Of a DNA stretch of 64,000 nucleotides, positions 25,321 through 37,150 are shown in pieces. This stretch comes from Phocoena phocoena (taxonomy: Eukaryota > Chordata > Mammalia > Artiodactyla > Phocoenidae): contig NC_089220.1 of the NCBI RefSeq assembly GCF_963924675.1, positions 158,943,270-159,007,269 of the forward strand, written 5' to 3'. Numbering within the stretch: position 1 is the first letter of the stretch; every line of letters begins with the position of its first letter. The notes below the pieces were generated by a model, which saw only the letters and a program-made list of their open reading frames with translations, did no database searches and was not told the origin of the DNA. A program made the translations under genes and the position numbers.

Positions 25321-27575
25321 TATGTCTTGTCTTTCTGATGATACCCATTCTGACAGGTGTGAGGTGTGGTTTTGATTTGAATTTTCTTGTTGATTAGTAA
25401 TGTTGAGCCTCTTTTCATGTACCTGTTGACCATTCGTATGTCTTCTTTGGAAACATGTCTATTCAGGTCCTCTGCCCATTTTTAAATTAAAAAAAAATTT
25501 TTTTTTGCTATTGAATTATGTGAGTTCTTTGTATATTTTCAGTATTAACCCCTTACCTGATAGACAGATTTCAGATATTTTCTCCCATCCTGTAGGTTGC
25601 CTTTTCATTTTGTTGATGGTTTCTTTTGCTGTGTTGTAGCCTTTTAATTTTGATATAGTCCCACCTATTTATTTTTGGGTTTTTGGCATGTGCTTTTGGT
25701 GTCATATCCAGAAAGTCATTGTCAAGACTAATGTTAGGGAGCCTTTTTTCTGTGTTCTTCTAGGAGTTTTATGGTGTTAGGTCTTACGTTTAATCCTTTT
25801 TTGAGTTGATTTTTGTGAGTGGTGTAAGATAGGTGTCCAGTTTCATTCTTTTGCATGTGAATATTCAGTTTTCTCAACACCATTTATTGAAGAGATTATC
25901 CTTTCCCCACTGGGTATTTTTGGCTCCCTTGTCAAATATTACTTGACTGTATATGTGAGGGTTAATATCTGGGCTCTTAATTCTGTTATATTGGTCTTTG
26001 TATCTGTTTTTACACTGGTACTATATGTATGTATATTTTATATATACATAATTTTTTTGATTAGTATCATTTTGTAATATAGTTTAAAGTCAGGAAGTGT
26101 GATGCCTCCACCTTTGTTCTTCTTTCTCAGGATTGCTTTTGCTATTTCCAATATATTGTAGTTCCAATACAAAATTTAGGATTTTTTTTCTATCTGTGAA
26201 AAGTGCTTTTGAAAATCTGATAGGGCTTGCATTGAATCTATAGATGGCTTTGGGTAGTGTGGACATTTTAACAATACTAATTTTTGCAATCCATGAACAT
26301 GATAAATCTTTTCATTTATTTGTGTCTTCAGTTTCTTTTTTCAAAGTCATATGGTTTTCACAGTATAGCTCTTTTACCTCTTGGGTTAAGTTTATTCCTA
26401 TATATTATTGTTATTTTTGATGTTATTGTATAGCATCCATACAAACCAGTACAAAAAAATTGTATTTTATTGTTTTTGATGTTTTGTATGCTATTAATGG
26501 GATTTAAACAGATTTCTTTTTCAGATATATTATTATTAGTGTATAGGAAGGCAACTGATTTCTGTGTGCTGATTTTGTATCCTGCAAATTTACTGAGTTC
26601 TTTTATTCTATTTTTTTTTTGATGGAGTCTTTAGCATTTTGTATATAGATCATATCATTTGTGAACAGACTGTTTTGTGCATCCTTTCTGATTTGAATGC
26701 CTTTTATTTCTTTTTCTGGCCTAATTGCTCTGACTAGGACTTCCAGTACTAAGTACAATACAATAGAGGGGTGAGTGTGGGCACCCTTGTCTTATTCCTG
26801 ATCTTAGAGGAGAAACTTTGAAACTCACCTTAGAGTATGGTGTTGTCATCTGTGGCCTTCATCATGTTGAGCTACATTCCGTCTGTACCCAATTTGTTGA
26901 GAGTTTTTATCATGAGAGGATGTTGAATTCTGTCAAATGCTTTTTCTGCATCTAATGAGATCATATGATTTTTATCTTTCATTCTATTAATATGCATCAC
27001 ACTTATTGCATATGTTAGTTGTTTATGTTGAACTGTTCTTGAATCCTAGGGATAAATCCCTCTTGATCATGGTGTATGGCCCTTTTACTGTGCTGTTGAA
27101 TACAGTTTGCTAATATTTGTTGAGAATTTTTGCATGTTTATTCAACAGGGATATGGGCCTGTAATTTTTTTTTTTTCTTGTAGTTTTCTTATCCGGTTTT
27201 GGTATCCGGATAATGCTGGCCTTGTAAAATGAGTTTGAGAGTGTTCCCTCTTCATTTATTTTGGAAGCCTGTGAAAGATTGATTTTAATTCCTTTTTGAA
27301 TGTTTAGTAGAATTCACGGGAGAAACCATCTGGTAATGGGCTTTTCTTTGTTGGGAAATTTTTGATTATTGATTCAGTCTCCTTACTTGTTATCGGTCTG
27401 TTCAGATATTCTAGTTCTTCATGATTCAGTCTTGGTAGGTTGTATGTTTCTAGGAATTTATCCGTTTCTTCTAGGTTATCCAGTTTGTTGGTGTATAATT
27501 GTTTATTGGAGTCTCTTATGATTTTTTTAATGTTTCTATTGTATGTCTCCACTGTAATTTCTGATTTTATTTATT

Positions 27576-27783
27576 TATTTATTTATTTTTTGCGGTACGC
27601 GGGCCTCTCACTGTTGTGGCCTCTCCCGTTGTGGAGCACAGGCTCCAGACGCGCAGGCTCAGCGGCCATGGTTCACGGGCCCAGCCGCTCCATGGCATGT
27701 GGGATCTTCTCGGACCGGGGCACGAACCCTTGTCCCCTGCATCGGCAGGCGGACTCTCAACCACTGCGCCACCAGGGAAGCCC
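27576..27783 (-). mobile_element. CHR-type SINE, middle form
   Basis: Perfect 16-bp target duplication TCTGATTTTATTTATT (27560-27575 and 27784-27799), inside the nested L1. Confidence 0.94.
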
Positions 27784-28041
27784 TCTGATTTTATTTATTC
27801 ATGTCTTTTTCCCCTTAGTCTTACTAAAGGTTTGTCAATTTAGTTTGTCTCTTTGAAAAGCCAGATCTTTGTGTCATTGGTCTTTCCTATTTTTTCTGGT
27901 CTCTATTTCATTTTTTTCTACTCTGATCTTTATTTCCTTCCTTCTGCTAACTTTAGGCTTAGGTTGTTCTTGTTTTTTTCTTGAAGTGTGACGTCAGATT
28001 GTTTATCTGAGATATTTTTCTTAATGTAGACATTTATTTTA

Positions 28042-28250
28042 TTATTATTTTTTTTGTGTGGTACGTGGGCCTCTCACTGTTGTGGCCTTTCCTGTTGTGG
28101 AGCACAGGCTCTGGACACACAGGCTCAGCGGCCATGGCTCACGGGCCTAGCCACTCCGCGGCATGTGGGATCTTCCCAGACCGGAGCACAAACCCGTGTC
28201 CCCTGCATCGGCAGGCGGACTCTCAACCACTGCACCACCAGGGAAGCCCC
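28042..28250 (-). mobile_element. CHR-type SINE, middle form
   Basis: Perfect 14-bp target duplication AGACATTTATTTTA (28028-28041 and 28251-28264). It inserted beside the tail of the older short SINE at 28270-28399. Confidence 0.94.
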
Positions 28251-28269
28251 AGACATTTATTTTAAAATG

Positions 28270-28399
28270 CATTTCTTTTTAATTTATTTTGGCTGCGCCA
28301 CATGCTTTGCAGGAACTTAGTTCCCCGACAAGGGATTGAACCCGGGCAACGGCAGTGAAAGCACCAAGTTCTAAGCACTAGACCACCAGGGAATTCCCT
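28270..28399 (-). mobile_element. CHR-type SINE, short form
   Basis: 'ttggctgcgccacatgctttgcaggaacttagttccccgacaagggattgaacccgggc', ending 'gaccaccagggaattccc'. TTAATGTAGAC at 28021-28031 and again right after the element appears to be its target duplication, now separated on the left by the younger middle-form SINE. Confidence 0.85.
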
Positions 28400-31039
28400 T
28401 TAATGTAGACGTATATTGCTATAAACTTCTCTCTTACAGCTGTTTTTGCTGTATCCCATAAATTGTATTTCCATTTTGTTTCAGGATGTTTTTTGATTTC
28501 CCTTTTGTTTTCTTTTCTGATCCATTGGTTGTTCGGGTGTGTGTTTTTTAATTTCTACATATTTGTGGATTTTCCGGTTTTCCTTCTGTTATTGGTATCT
28601 AGTTTCATACCATTGTGGTCAGAAGAGATTCTTGGTATGATTTCAATTTCTTTAAATTTGCTAAGACTTGTTTTGTGACCTAACATGGATTCTATCCTGG
28701 AGAATGGTCTGTGTGTGCTTGAGAGGAATGTGTATTCTGCTGCTGTTGGATAGGATATACTTACCTGTACCAGTGTGTTGTATATTTTCATGTTGCTAAT
28801 TAGCATCCTTTCATTTCGTGCTGAAGACTTCCTTTCAGCATGTCTCATAAGGCAGACCTAGTGGTGATGACCTCCCTCAGCTTTTGTTTGTCTGGAAAAG
28901 TCTTTATATCTCATTTGTTTCTGAAAGACAACTTTGCTGGATAAATTAATCATGGTTGGCAGTTTTTTCTTTAAGCACCTTGAATGTATCATCTTGTTCT
29001 CTCCTGGCCTGTAAGGTTTCTGCTGAGAAATCTGCTGATAGCCTTATGGGTATTCTTTTGTAGGTGACAAGCTTCTTTTCTCTTGCTGCTTTTAAGAGTC
29101 TCTTTGTCTTTGATTTTTGACAGTTTCATTATAATGTTCCTTGCGGAAGATTTGATTTAAATTTGTTTGGGAACGTGTGAGCTTCGTGAACTTGGGTGTC
29201 CAAATCTCTCCCCAGATTTGTGAAGTTCTATGCTATTATTTCTTTAAAAATACTTTTTGCCCTCTTCTCCCTCTCTTCTCCTTGTGGGACTCCAATAATT
29301 CACAAATTGTTTCTTTTTATCATATCCTCAAAATCACAGGCTTTTCCCAGTCTTTTTCATTCTTTTTTTCTCCTGTGATTGGATAATTTCAAAGTTCCTG
29401 TCTCCTACTTAACAGATTCTTTCTTCTGATTGATCCATGCTGCTGTTGATGGTCTCTGTTGCATTTTTTATTTCATTTATTGCATTTTTTTGCTCCAGAA
29501 TTTGTTTCTTTATTATGATTTCTGTCTCTTTGTTAAACTTCTCATTTTTGTTCATGTGTTTACTGATTTCGTTACATTATCTTTTTGATTTCTTGTAGCT
29601 CATTGAGCTTCCTTGAAACACCTGTTTTGAATTCTTTATTGGGTAAATCACAGAACTCCATGTCTTTGGGATTGGTTACTGGTGAGCCTTTGATTGTGTC
29701 ATTTTCTCTTGAATTTTCATATTCTTTGAATTCTTGTGTTGCTGTCTTCACACTTGAAGTAGCAGTCAGCTCCTCCAGTTTTTACTAATTGACTGCAGGA
29801 GAGAAATATCTTCTGTCAGATCTGCTAGGGATTCCAAGGCTTTGATATATCTTCTATGGGTATTCCTGCTCCACATTTCTTGCTCCTCCTTGTGACAGAA
29901 TTCTTAAGCTTGTTTGCATTCTCTTGATCCTGCAAAGTACCAGGCCGGATGCTGACAGCCTCCTTTTTGCTTTCCTGAGGGTGGTGCTTATGGCTCAAGT
30001 TTATGGTCTCTCCCAGGCCTGCAGGTTCAGGCTGGCTTTCTGTGCGTGCTCACTAGCCTGCTGCAAAAGCTCACTCTTGGTACTGTGTGGAGCACTCACG
30101 GGAGCCTGTCATGAGGTGGGGTATGTGGGGTCGGGCACGAGGGGCACTGGTGGTGCCTGTGGGCCAGTGTGGGGGTATCTGTGGGCAGAGCATCCCCAGG
30201 AGCTTGTGCTTGGGCCTCCTAATGGAGCCCTTGACGTGCTTAGTAGGATCCACATCCCTTCTGTTGTGTTCCGCACCAAGGTCTGGCTGCTGGTCTCCCA
30301 GCCACTCACCACCTCCTAGTTTTGCTGCTCACGACTCAGTATTCTGGACGGGGCTTCTTTGGCAGTGTGTCACACAGCTGGGGAAGCTAGGCGTTCCCTC
30401 ACCTGCTCTCACTTTACCTCGAGGGGGAAGTCATAGGCTGAAAAGTGTTCTCTCGGTTCTGAGCTGTGCTGCCTTGAAGGGATGGGTAAAGCGGGTAAAA
30501 TCAAACTGTGCTTCTTACCCTTTCCAATGCATCTTATCTCAGATTTCTTTTGTTCCATTGGTGGGCTGGAACTTCTCAACTGGACTCCTAGACTTCCACA
30601 AAGGTTCTCTAATCTGTGGGTGATTGTCTAAATTAGTGTTCTCTAGAGGCTCCTGGACTGCAGCTGCGAGGGGCTGGAGCTCATTCACAGGCCAGTTCAT
30701 GGTTCACATCTGAGACTGAATGTATGTGTATTACCTGATGTACTGGTGGGTAAGAGTCCTCTCATGCCCCTTGGCATATGGTGCTGGTGTCAGAACCAAA
30801 GCTAAATGGGGCTATAGCCATGGCCTCTGATATAAAGTTGGTTCTGAGTCTGTAGCTGAGACCATGGGTACAGGTCTGTCTTAAAACAGCCCTCCTTGAT
30901 CTTGGACTGCTCCTGAGTTTTATAGTCTCTTTGGATCCCACAGCTCCCTTTTGCCCAAGGACGGATGCAGAATTGTTGTTGAAGGTGGATACGATGAGGG
31001 GTGTCTTACTCGGCTATCTGGATGACATCATCTTTGTGT

Positions 31040-31295
31040 ATAAACTTTAGAATCACTTTGTTGATATTCACACAATAACTTCCTGGGGTTTTGATTAGGA
31101 TTCCACTGAATCTATAGATCAAGGTGGGGAGAAGTAATGTCTTGACAATATCAAGTCTTCTTACGCATGACCGTGGATTATCTCTCCATTTATTTAGTTT
31201 TTTGATTTCTTTCATCAGAGTTTTGTAGTTTTCCTCAAATAGGTCTTGTACATATTTTGTTAGATGGCTTTCTTTTTAATATTATTGTATCTCCC
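31040..31295 (-). mobile_element. Continuation of the older L1 (ORF2 part)
   Basis: 'taaactttagaatcactttgttgatattc' continues the antisense ORF2 sequence that stopped at 24285. The minus-strand frame 31006-31215 encodes L1 ORF2 sequence containing WRDNPRSCVRRLDIVKTLLLP and LIYRFSGILIKTP; its first codons come from the nested L1's 5' end. Confidence 0.8.
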
Positions 31296-32264
31296 TAATT
31301 GGTACTTAAATTTCTGATTGGTTAAATTATTTGGTTTGGATTCAGTTTGTGGTAATTTGTTAATAAAATATTTTTCCTTCTTTTGTCTCTATTTTTATAA
31401 CTGATGGGTGTTAACAGAATGTTCCTCTGTTCATGTCTTAGAGTTTTTGTAAAAATGACTGTCTGTCTCACAGGTTTTGGGAATAGCTGTCTGTAATTTA
31501 GAAAATTTAGTTGATTTCAGTAAAGATTTGTTAATTGATTCATACTGTTGTAATTCTTATACTTTTATATAACAGATTAAGAAATTAGGGTAAAGGTAGT
31601 TTGTCAGGTAGTGTCATACTAGTTATGATTTTTGGTTTGGAAAATGTGGTTAATGAATCACTTGGATGGAGATAGCCAAGACTGATTCTGTGAGACTTGT
31701 ATTGTAAGCTGGTGTAAGTGAGGAAATAGGCAGAGTCAGTGGTAGCACAAGGTACTTTTGTTGATATTTATAGAACCTTGATTTTTTTTTTTAAGCAGAA
31801 GTGCTTTATTTTTCTTAAGTTAGTTAATTAAGTTTGGTGCTGATTGTGACAGTGTTAACTACTACCTTACCTTGTAGTTTGTGAAATGATGCATTATATT
31901 CCTTTAGTAATTTCCTAGCAAAGTCACATTTATTTGGGTATGAATTAAAGATGTGAATTTGTTCCTTTATTGAGGAATAACTTAGAAAAGTGTTAAATGT
32001 TTATAAGTTTTTTTTTTTTTCATTTATAGATCCCGTATATAGAGCATTAATTGTTTCGTAGATCAGAAACATTCTCAGCTACCTGGAGAAAGTCAGCTTT
32101 CTCACTCTATTCTTTTTTCCCTTCCAGTTAATTAAAATTCATGTGGTACACAAATTAGTTAATGATGACTTGGGGTGGCTCATCTTAGACGAAATACTTC
32201 AGTTGTTTCACTGTGACACATTAGAACTATACTTTGTTCACTCTTAGAATTGTAGACTGGGAGG
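31296..32264 (+). other. Intronic sequence, no gene seen
   Basis: AT-rich DNA without recognised repeat or supported coding frame. Confidence 0.45.
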
Positions 32265-32390
32265 CAGTGTGACATAGGGGAGACCATGGCCTTTGGAGAC
32301 CTGGTGGCTCTATTCCTTCCTAGCAGTGCTCCTTTGGGCAAGTTACTTAACCTCACCAAATTTCTTTCTCCTCATTGTTAGATGTCTTCA
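32265..32390 (+). mobile_element. MIR remnant
   Basis: 'gaggcagtgtgacataggggagaccatggcctttggagacctgg' and 'ctttgggcaagttacttaacctcacc' match the sense MIR core. Confidence 0.7.
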
Positions 32391-32499
32391 TGGGGTATTT
32401 AACATAAAGATGACTTTCTTGTGTGTGGTGCAGAGTACATATTATAACAGAATTCTGTCTCCATTCTCGTCTGTATTTTCACAGTCCACTTGGTAAAAC

Positions 32500-32770
32500 T
32501 TCAACTGAGGTGATCTTTCTAAAGCCAAAAACTAGTCATGTCTTTTCTTTCTGAAAATCCTTCAGTGGCTCCCCTTTAGCCTCAGGATGTAGTCCAAATT
32601 CCTCAAGGGTCTGTAGGATTTCTCTAGCCTTGTGGCATATTTCCTTCTCTGTTGGGCCTGCTGACTAAGCTTGCTTACCTCCAAGCTAATGTTCCTGTTA
32701 ATTACATTCTGCTTTGAACTCTGTCCTTTGCTCTTTCTGACCTTCCTCTTTCTGACCCCAAGCTGCTTCT
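32500..32770 (+). mobile_element. L2 remnant
   Basis: 'ctttctgaaaatccttcagtggctcccctttagcctcaggatgtagtccaaattcctcaaggg' is a well-conserved sense L2 block. Confidence 0.7.
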
Positions 32771-33069
32771 GTTGTTCAGAACATTAGGTTAAATAAAATT
32801 CCTATCTTTTAAGTGCATATGACAAGATTAAGAGCTGTGTGGTACACAGTCCTAGCTGCACCATTTACCGTTTAGGGGATCTTTGGATAAATTATTATCT
32901 CTGAGCTTTACATAGTGCCTTATCTGTGAAACCAGGATGTCTGCTTAGTTTACTATGTGAAAAATGCTTTGAAAACCAGTAATACATGCTGTTAAAAGTA
33001 TTACTATCAGGAGTACATTTTGGGTATTCGTAAGAGGATATATTTCTTAATGTTCAAGAAGAAAAATGA

Positions 33070-33428
33070 TGGTTTGGATTGAATTATGCCCCCTGCTCCC
33101 AAACTTATATGTTGAAGCCCTAACCCCCCCCGTATAACTACTGTGTTGGAGATAGGGCCTTTGAAGAGGTGATTAAGGTTAAATGAGGTCATAGGGTGGA
33201 GCTCTGGTCCAACAGAACTGGTGTCCTTATTATAAAAGAGGAAGAGACACCAGAGGATGAGGACGCAGTGAGAAAGGTGACTGTCTCTGCAAGCCAGGAA
33301 GACAGCTCCAGAAACAGAAGCCTGATCTTGGATTTTCCAGTCTCTGGAACTGTGAGAAAATACATTTCTGTTGTTTAAGCCAGTCAGTCTGTGGTATTTT
33401 GTTATGGCAGCCTGAGCAGACTAATACA
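33070..33428 (+). mobile_element. MLT1-like solo LTR (MaLR/ERVL)
   Basis: Starts 'tggtttggattgaattatgccccctgctcccaaacttatatgttgaagccctaac' and ends 'ctgttgtttaagccagtcagtctgtggtattttgttatggcagcctgagcagactaataca'. Length of ~360 bp and TG...CA ends fit an MLT1-type LTR. No internal sequence follows, so it is solo. The frame at 33196-33378 is incidental. Confidence 0.75.
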
Positions 33429-34276
33429 GATTAAAATATAATTGCCTTGTGGGAAGGGCAAACTAGGCTGATTTTTCAGATAAATTGTAATGAATAACAC
33501 AGTCAGCTATAAATTAGTGGACTAGTTTGGAAAGTAGTCTTGGTAATTTGGAAGTTACTCTAATAGATTTTTTTTTTGTCTATATGACTAGGAGTATTAC
33601 TATAAATTGTTAATTTCTAGTTTAACCAAGACTCTTTTTGGGAAACTTACTCTCCCCCTCCCTCATATAAAAGTTAAGTCATTTAGGATGCATTAGGTTT
33701 GCAGGTAGTCAACTCATCTCAATTAAGATTAAACAATAAGAAACATTTATTATTACTTTGTATCACAAGAAATTCCAAGGTAAGATTATCCTACTGTTGG
33801 TTAATTCTTTAGCTCAGTGTCATCAAGGATTCAAATTCTGTTTCCCCCTCATGCTGTACTAAGACAGCCTTCTTCTTAGTCTCCTGGTGTCTGCAAAAAT
33901 GTTACATGGTTATTGTTGAACATTTGGAAATGTCACTAAAGGATAAGGATGAAAACACAGATTATTTATAATCCAACTGATAACATGCTGATGTATCTTC
34001 TCTCATTATCTGATGAGTTAGCTTGTGTAGGTATTTAATTATACCAAAGAAAATTAGGTCACAGTATATACACAGATATATATTCTGTTTTTTTTCCCAT
34101 TAAGATTATACCAAGAGAATTCTCTTAGTAAAAATAATCATTTTTGCTTGTTATTGGAGTAATGATCATTTAAAATATTGGATATAGAGAAATATAAAGA
34201 ATATTTAAAAATCACCCAGAGATGACCACTACTGTATTGATACATTTCCTTTTAGACCTTTTCTGAGGTGTATACA

Positions 34277-34278
<2 letters not shown>
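33429..34278 (+). other. Intronic sequence, no gene seen
   Basis: Unassigned AT-rich DNA. The last ~300 bp ('aaaaatcacccagagatgaccactactg') may be an old L1 3' end but is too diverged to call. Confidence 0.4.
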
Positions 34279-34281
<3 letters not shown>

Positions 34282-34312
<31 letters not shown>

Positions 34313-34503
34313 CGTTATGCGGGCCTCTCACTGTTGTGGCCTCTCCCGTTGCGGAGGACAGGCCCTGGACGCGCAGGCTCAGCGGCCATGGCTCACGGGC
34401 CCGGCCGCTCCGCGGCATGTGGGATCCTCCCAGACCGCGGCACGAACCCGCGTCCCCTGCATCGGCAGGCGGACTCTCAACCACTGCGCCACCAGGGAAG
34501 CCC
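34282..34503 (-). mobile_element. CHR-type SINE, middle form, with a long T-tract
   Basis: Reverse copy with a tail of about 30 T. 'CACATTT' on both sides (34275-34281 and 34504-34510) is the probable target duplication. The 219-residue open frame across this and the next SINE is an artefact of repeats with few stops. Confidence 0.93.
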
Positions 34504-34553
34504 CACATTTCTTTTAAAAAAGCAAATACATAATCATTTTATATCTTGCTTTT

Positions 34554-34764
34554 TTTTTTTTTTTTTTCCTGTGGTACGTGGGCCTCTCACTGTTGTGGCT
34601 TCTCCCATTGTGGAGCACAGGCTCCGGACGCGCAGGCTCAGCGGCCATGGCTCACAGGCCCGGCCGCTCCGTGGCATGTGGGATCCTCCCGGACCAGGGC
34701 ACGAACCCGTGTCCCCTGCATTGGCAGGCGGACTGTCAACCACTGCGCCACCAGGGAAGCCCTG
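34554..34764 (-). mobile_element. CHR-type SINE, middle form
   Basis: Target duplication TATCTTGCTTTT (34542-34553 and 34765-34776). Same orientation as its neighbour 50 bp upstream. Confidence 0.93.
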
Positions 34765-34869
34765 TATCTTGCTTTTATTATTAAGTATTTTATATACCTT
34801 CTCTTGTGATGTGTACTCCATATGGTGTATGCTCATACTGCTGTTTCTTTGCTTCTTCACTCTCACCCC

Positions 34870-36760
34870 ACACCTATGGCCTCATGAGGAGTCCCAGTTG
34901 ACTGAGGAAGAAAACACTTCGGTCTAGTTTACAGGTGGTTCTACATAATATGCTGGTACCACCTGAAGATGGACATCTGTAGCATTATAGCCATACTCAG
35001 CAGTTACCCAGAAGGGCAGTGATGAAGGGAAATTCTCCCAGTGGATAGATCTTTTTTTTTTTAATTGACGTATAGTTAATACACAATACTGTGTTAGTTT
35101 CAGGTGTACAGCAAAGTGATTCAGTTATATATATATATATTTTTATTTCAGATTATTTTCCATTATAGGTTATTACAAGATATTGAATATAGTTCCCTGT
35201 GCTATAAATACTTGTTGCAAACCACTGGTAGATCTTTGAGCAGTGCACCTAGTTGTTTTGTCTTGAAAGAGATGGTTAGAGATGTGGACCCACTCTAATT
35301 CATGGCAGTAGCTAATCATTCAGCTAATTGATGATGGGCTTGGAAGGAACATAATTGGAAGTATGGGGAATAGATATATAGATATGCTTCCAAATGGACA
35401 CAGAGTAATATTTGTGTTCATTGTGAATGCCCATCAAAGAGCAGCCTCAGCAGAGAAGGATCTTAGTGATCAGGTGGACAGGACGTTACCTCTGGATTTC
35501 ACCCTCTTTCCCTATCCACCTCTATCCTTGCCCAGTGAGCTCATGAAAAAGACACTATGGTGGCAGGCATGGAGATTGTGCATATACTCAGAAACATGGG
35601 TTTCTACTCACCAGACCAACCTGGCTACTGCTACTGCTGAATGACCACCTTGCCAATAGCAGAGAGCCACCAATGACCCCCTAAGAGGGCACCATTCCTC
35701 TGGAGGGACCAGCCAGATATCTGGTGGCAGGTGGTTTGCATTGGACTACTTCCATAATGGAGAGGACAGCACTTTTTTCTCCCTGAAAAAGCTGTTTACT
35801 CTGGGTATGGATTTGCTTTCCCTCCCTGCATTGTTTCTGCCAAAACTCTTTGTGACTTTCAGAATGCATTAATTATGTCTTGGTATTTCATATCACATTG
35901 CTTCTGACCAGACGGTTCATTTTACAGCAAGTGAAATGTGTCATTGGGTTCATGTTCACGGAATCCCTGGTCTTACCATGTTCCCCATTAGCCTGAAGGA
36001 GCTGAATTGATAGAACAGTGGAATGTCCTTTTGAGGACTCACTGCCCAGTTGGTGGCAATTCTTTGCAGTGTTGGGGTAGTGTTCTCTAAGATGTGGTCT
36101 AGTCTCTGAATCAGCCACCGGTGTGTGGTGGGGTTTCTCTTGTAGCCAGCATTCATATGTCAGGGAATCAAGAGGTGGAAACGAGGTGACGTTTTCTCAC
36201 GATTACCCGTAATGATCCACTACCAAAAATTTTCCTTCTGTATCCACAACTCTGGGGCATGCTGGTTTAGAGTTCTTAGTTCCAAAGAGAGGAATGCTTT
36301 TATTGGGGAATGCAGTGCTGGTTCTATTAAACTGGAAGTTGAGCACCAGTCACTTTGGCTTCCTCGTGCCAGTGAACTAACAGGCAAAGCAGGAGATTAC
36401 TGTATTGGTTACTGTGATTGATCCTGATTCTCAAGTGGAAATTGGGTTGCTACTACACAATGGGGGTAAAGAGGAGTATGTCTGGAATGCAGGAGATCCT
36501 CTGGAGTGCCTTTTACCACTCCTGTCTCCTATGATAAAAATGTTAATGGAAAACAAAAAACAACCCAGTACAAGTAGGGCTGCTAATGGCAGAGAAGGTT
36601 TGAGTCAGCCCACCAGGCAAGAACAACAACCATATGAGGTGATTGCTGAGGGCAAATGAAATATGTAATGGATAGTAGTAGAAGAAAATTACGATAAACA
36701 CCAGCTATGACCTCATGACCAGTTATAGAATGAAAACTCTAGTAGTTATGAATATTTGTT
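34870..36760 (+). pseudogene. ERVL pol fragment (RNase H, integrase, dUTPase), broken
   Basis: Fossil endogenous retrovirus of the ERVL class, sense strand. In order I recognise the RNase H region (34870-35044 and 35238-35540), the integrase region (about 35540-36200) and a dUTPase-like region (about 36230-36660). The dUTPase part is clearest: frame 36212-36421 contains FRVLSSKERNAF and frame 36405-36659 contains VIDPDSQVEIGLLLHNGG, which resembles the conserved trimeric dUTPase motif. The two frames differ, so a frameshift lies near 36405-36421. An L1 3' end splits the RNase H region, and stops (for example TAG at 34925-34927) end the frames. It cannot encode a working protein. gag, the reverse transcriptase palm and the LTRs were not found; 36760-37150 may be more ERVL 3' sequence. 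Confidence 0.75.
35054..35228 (-). mobile_element. L1 3' end inserted in the ERVL fragment
   Basis: T-tract, then 'aattgacgtatagttaatacacaatactgtgttagtttcaggtgtacagcaaagtgattcag', an (AT)n stretch and 'gttccctgtgctataaatac'. Nine-base target duplication TAGATCTTT at 35045-35053 and 35229-35237. Confidence 0.88.
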
Positions 36761-37150
36761 CTGTATCTTAATATTTGTGTACATAGTAACCTATTCTCTG
36801 CCCCCCCATTCTTCTGTATTTAACTTAAGGTGTGTTATTAGTGGTTAACCTTGTATTTCAATATTTAAGTTACAGGATATCAAAGGGGAAGTACAACTCA
36901 ACTAAGGAAGGAAAGAACATTACTCAAAGAGAAAGTAGACTTTGTACTCACTTTTGGGGAGATGGCATCTTTTTGGTTGTATGAGGGATGGTTGCATTAT
37001 GTTAGACTGAAGTGTGATTTTGCTGTTGTTTTTATTCAGGAGCTGAATATGACAGAGGTGTGTGTGTACCACATTGACAGAGGGTATCATGGTGGTTCGT
37101 ACTATATCAGTTTACTTAAGGTGGAATTGTGTGTGGCATAGTTATAGTAT

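Larger units (their letters stand above)
24286..31039 (-). mobile_element. Nearly full-length old L1, inserted in another L1
   Basis: On the + strand it runs from an L1 3' end ('attgatatataattgacatgcaatattgtg', 24312 on) through ORF2 and ORF1 regions to a GC-richer 5' UTR ending 'gtcttactcggctatctggatgacatc' (to about 31029), the usual L1 5' terminus in antisense. After removing the four SINEs inside (25114-25320, 27576-27783, 28042-28250, 28270-28399) about 6 kb remains, close to a full-length L1. ORF2 pieces are visible at 24851-25033 (C-terminal region) and 27304-27552 (N-terminal side of the reverse transcriptase, containing [17 protein letters not shown]), but stops and frameshifts break the frame throughout. 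It is an inactive fossil. Confidence 0.85.

Noticed and set aside
27304..27552. L1 ORF2 reading frame as a possible active L1
   Set aside because: Only short pieces remain open. Stops, frameshifts and SINE insertions break the element throughout, so it cannot be active.
34268..34927. 219-residue open frame on the + strand, the longest in this part of the window
   Set aside because: It runs through two reverse-strand SINEs and their T-tracts and ends at a stop in the ERVL fragment. The repeated peptide themes are translations of SINE sequence seen in many other copies here.
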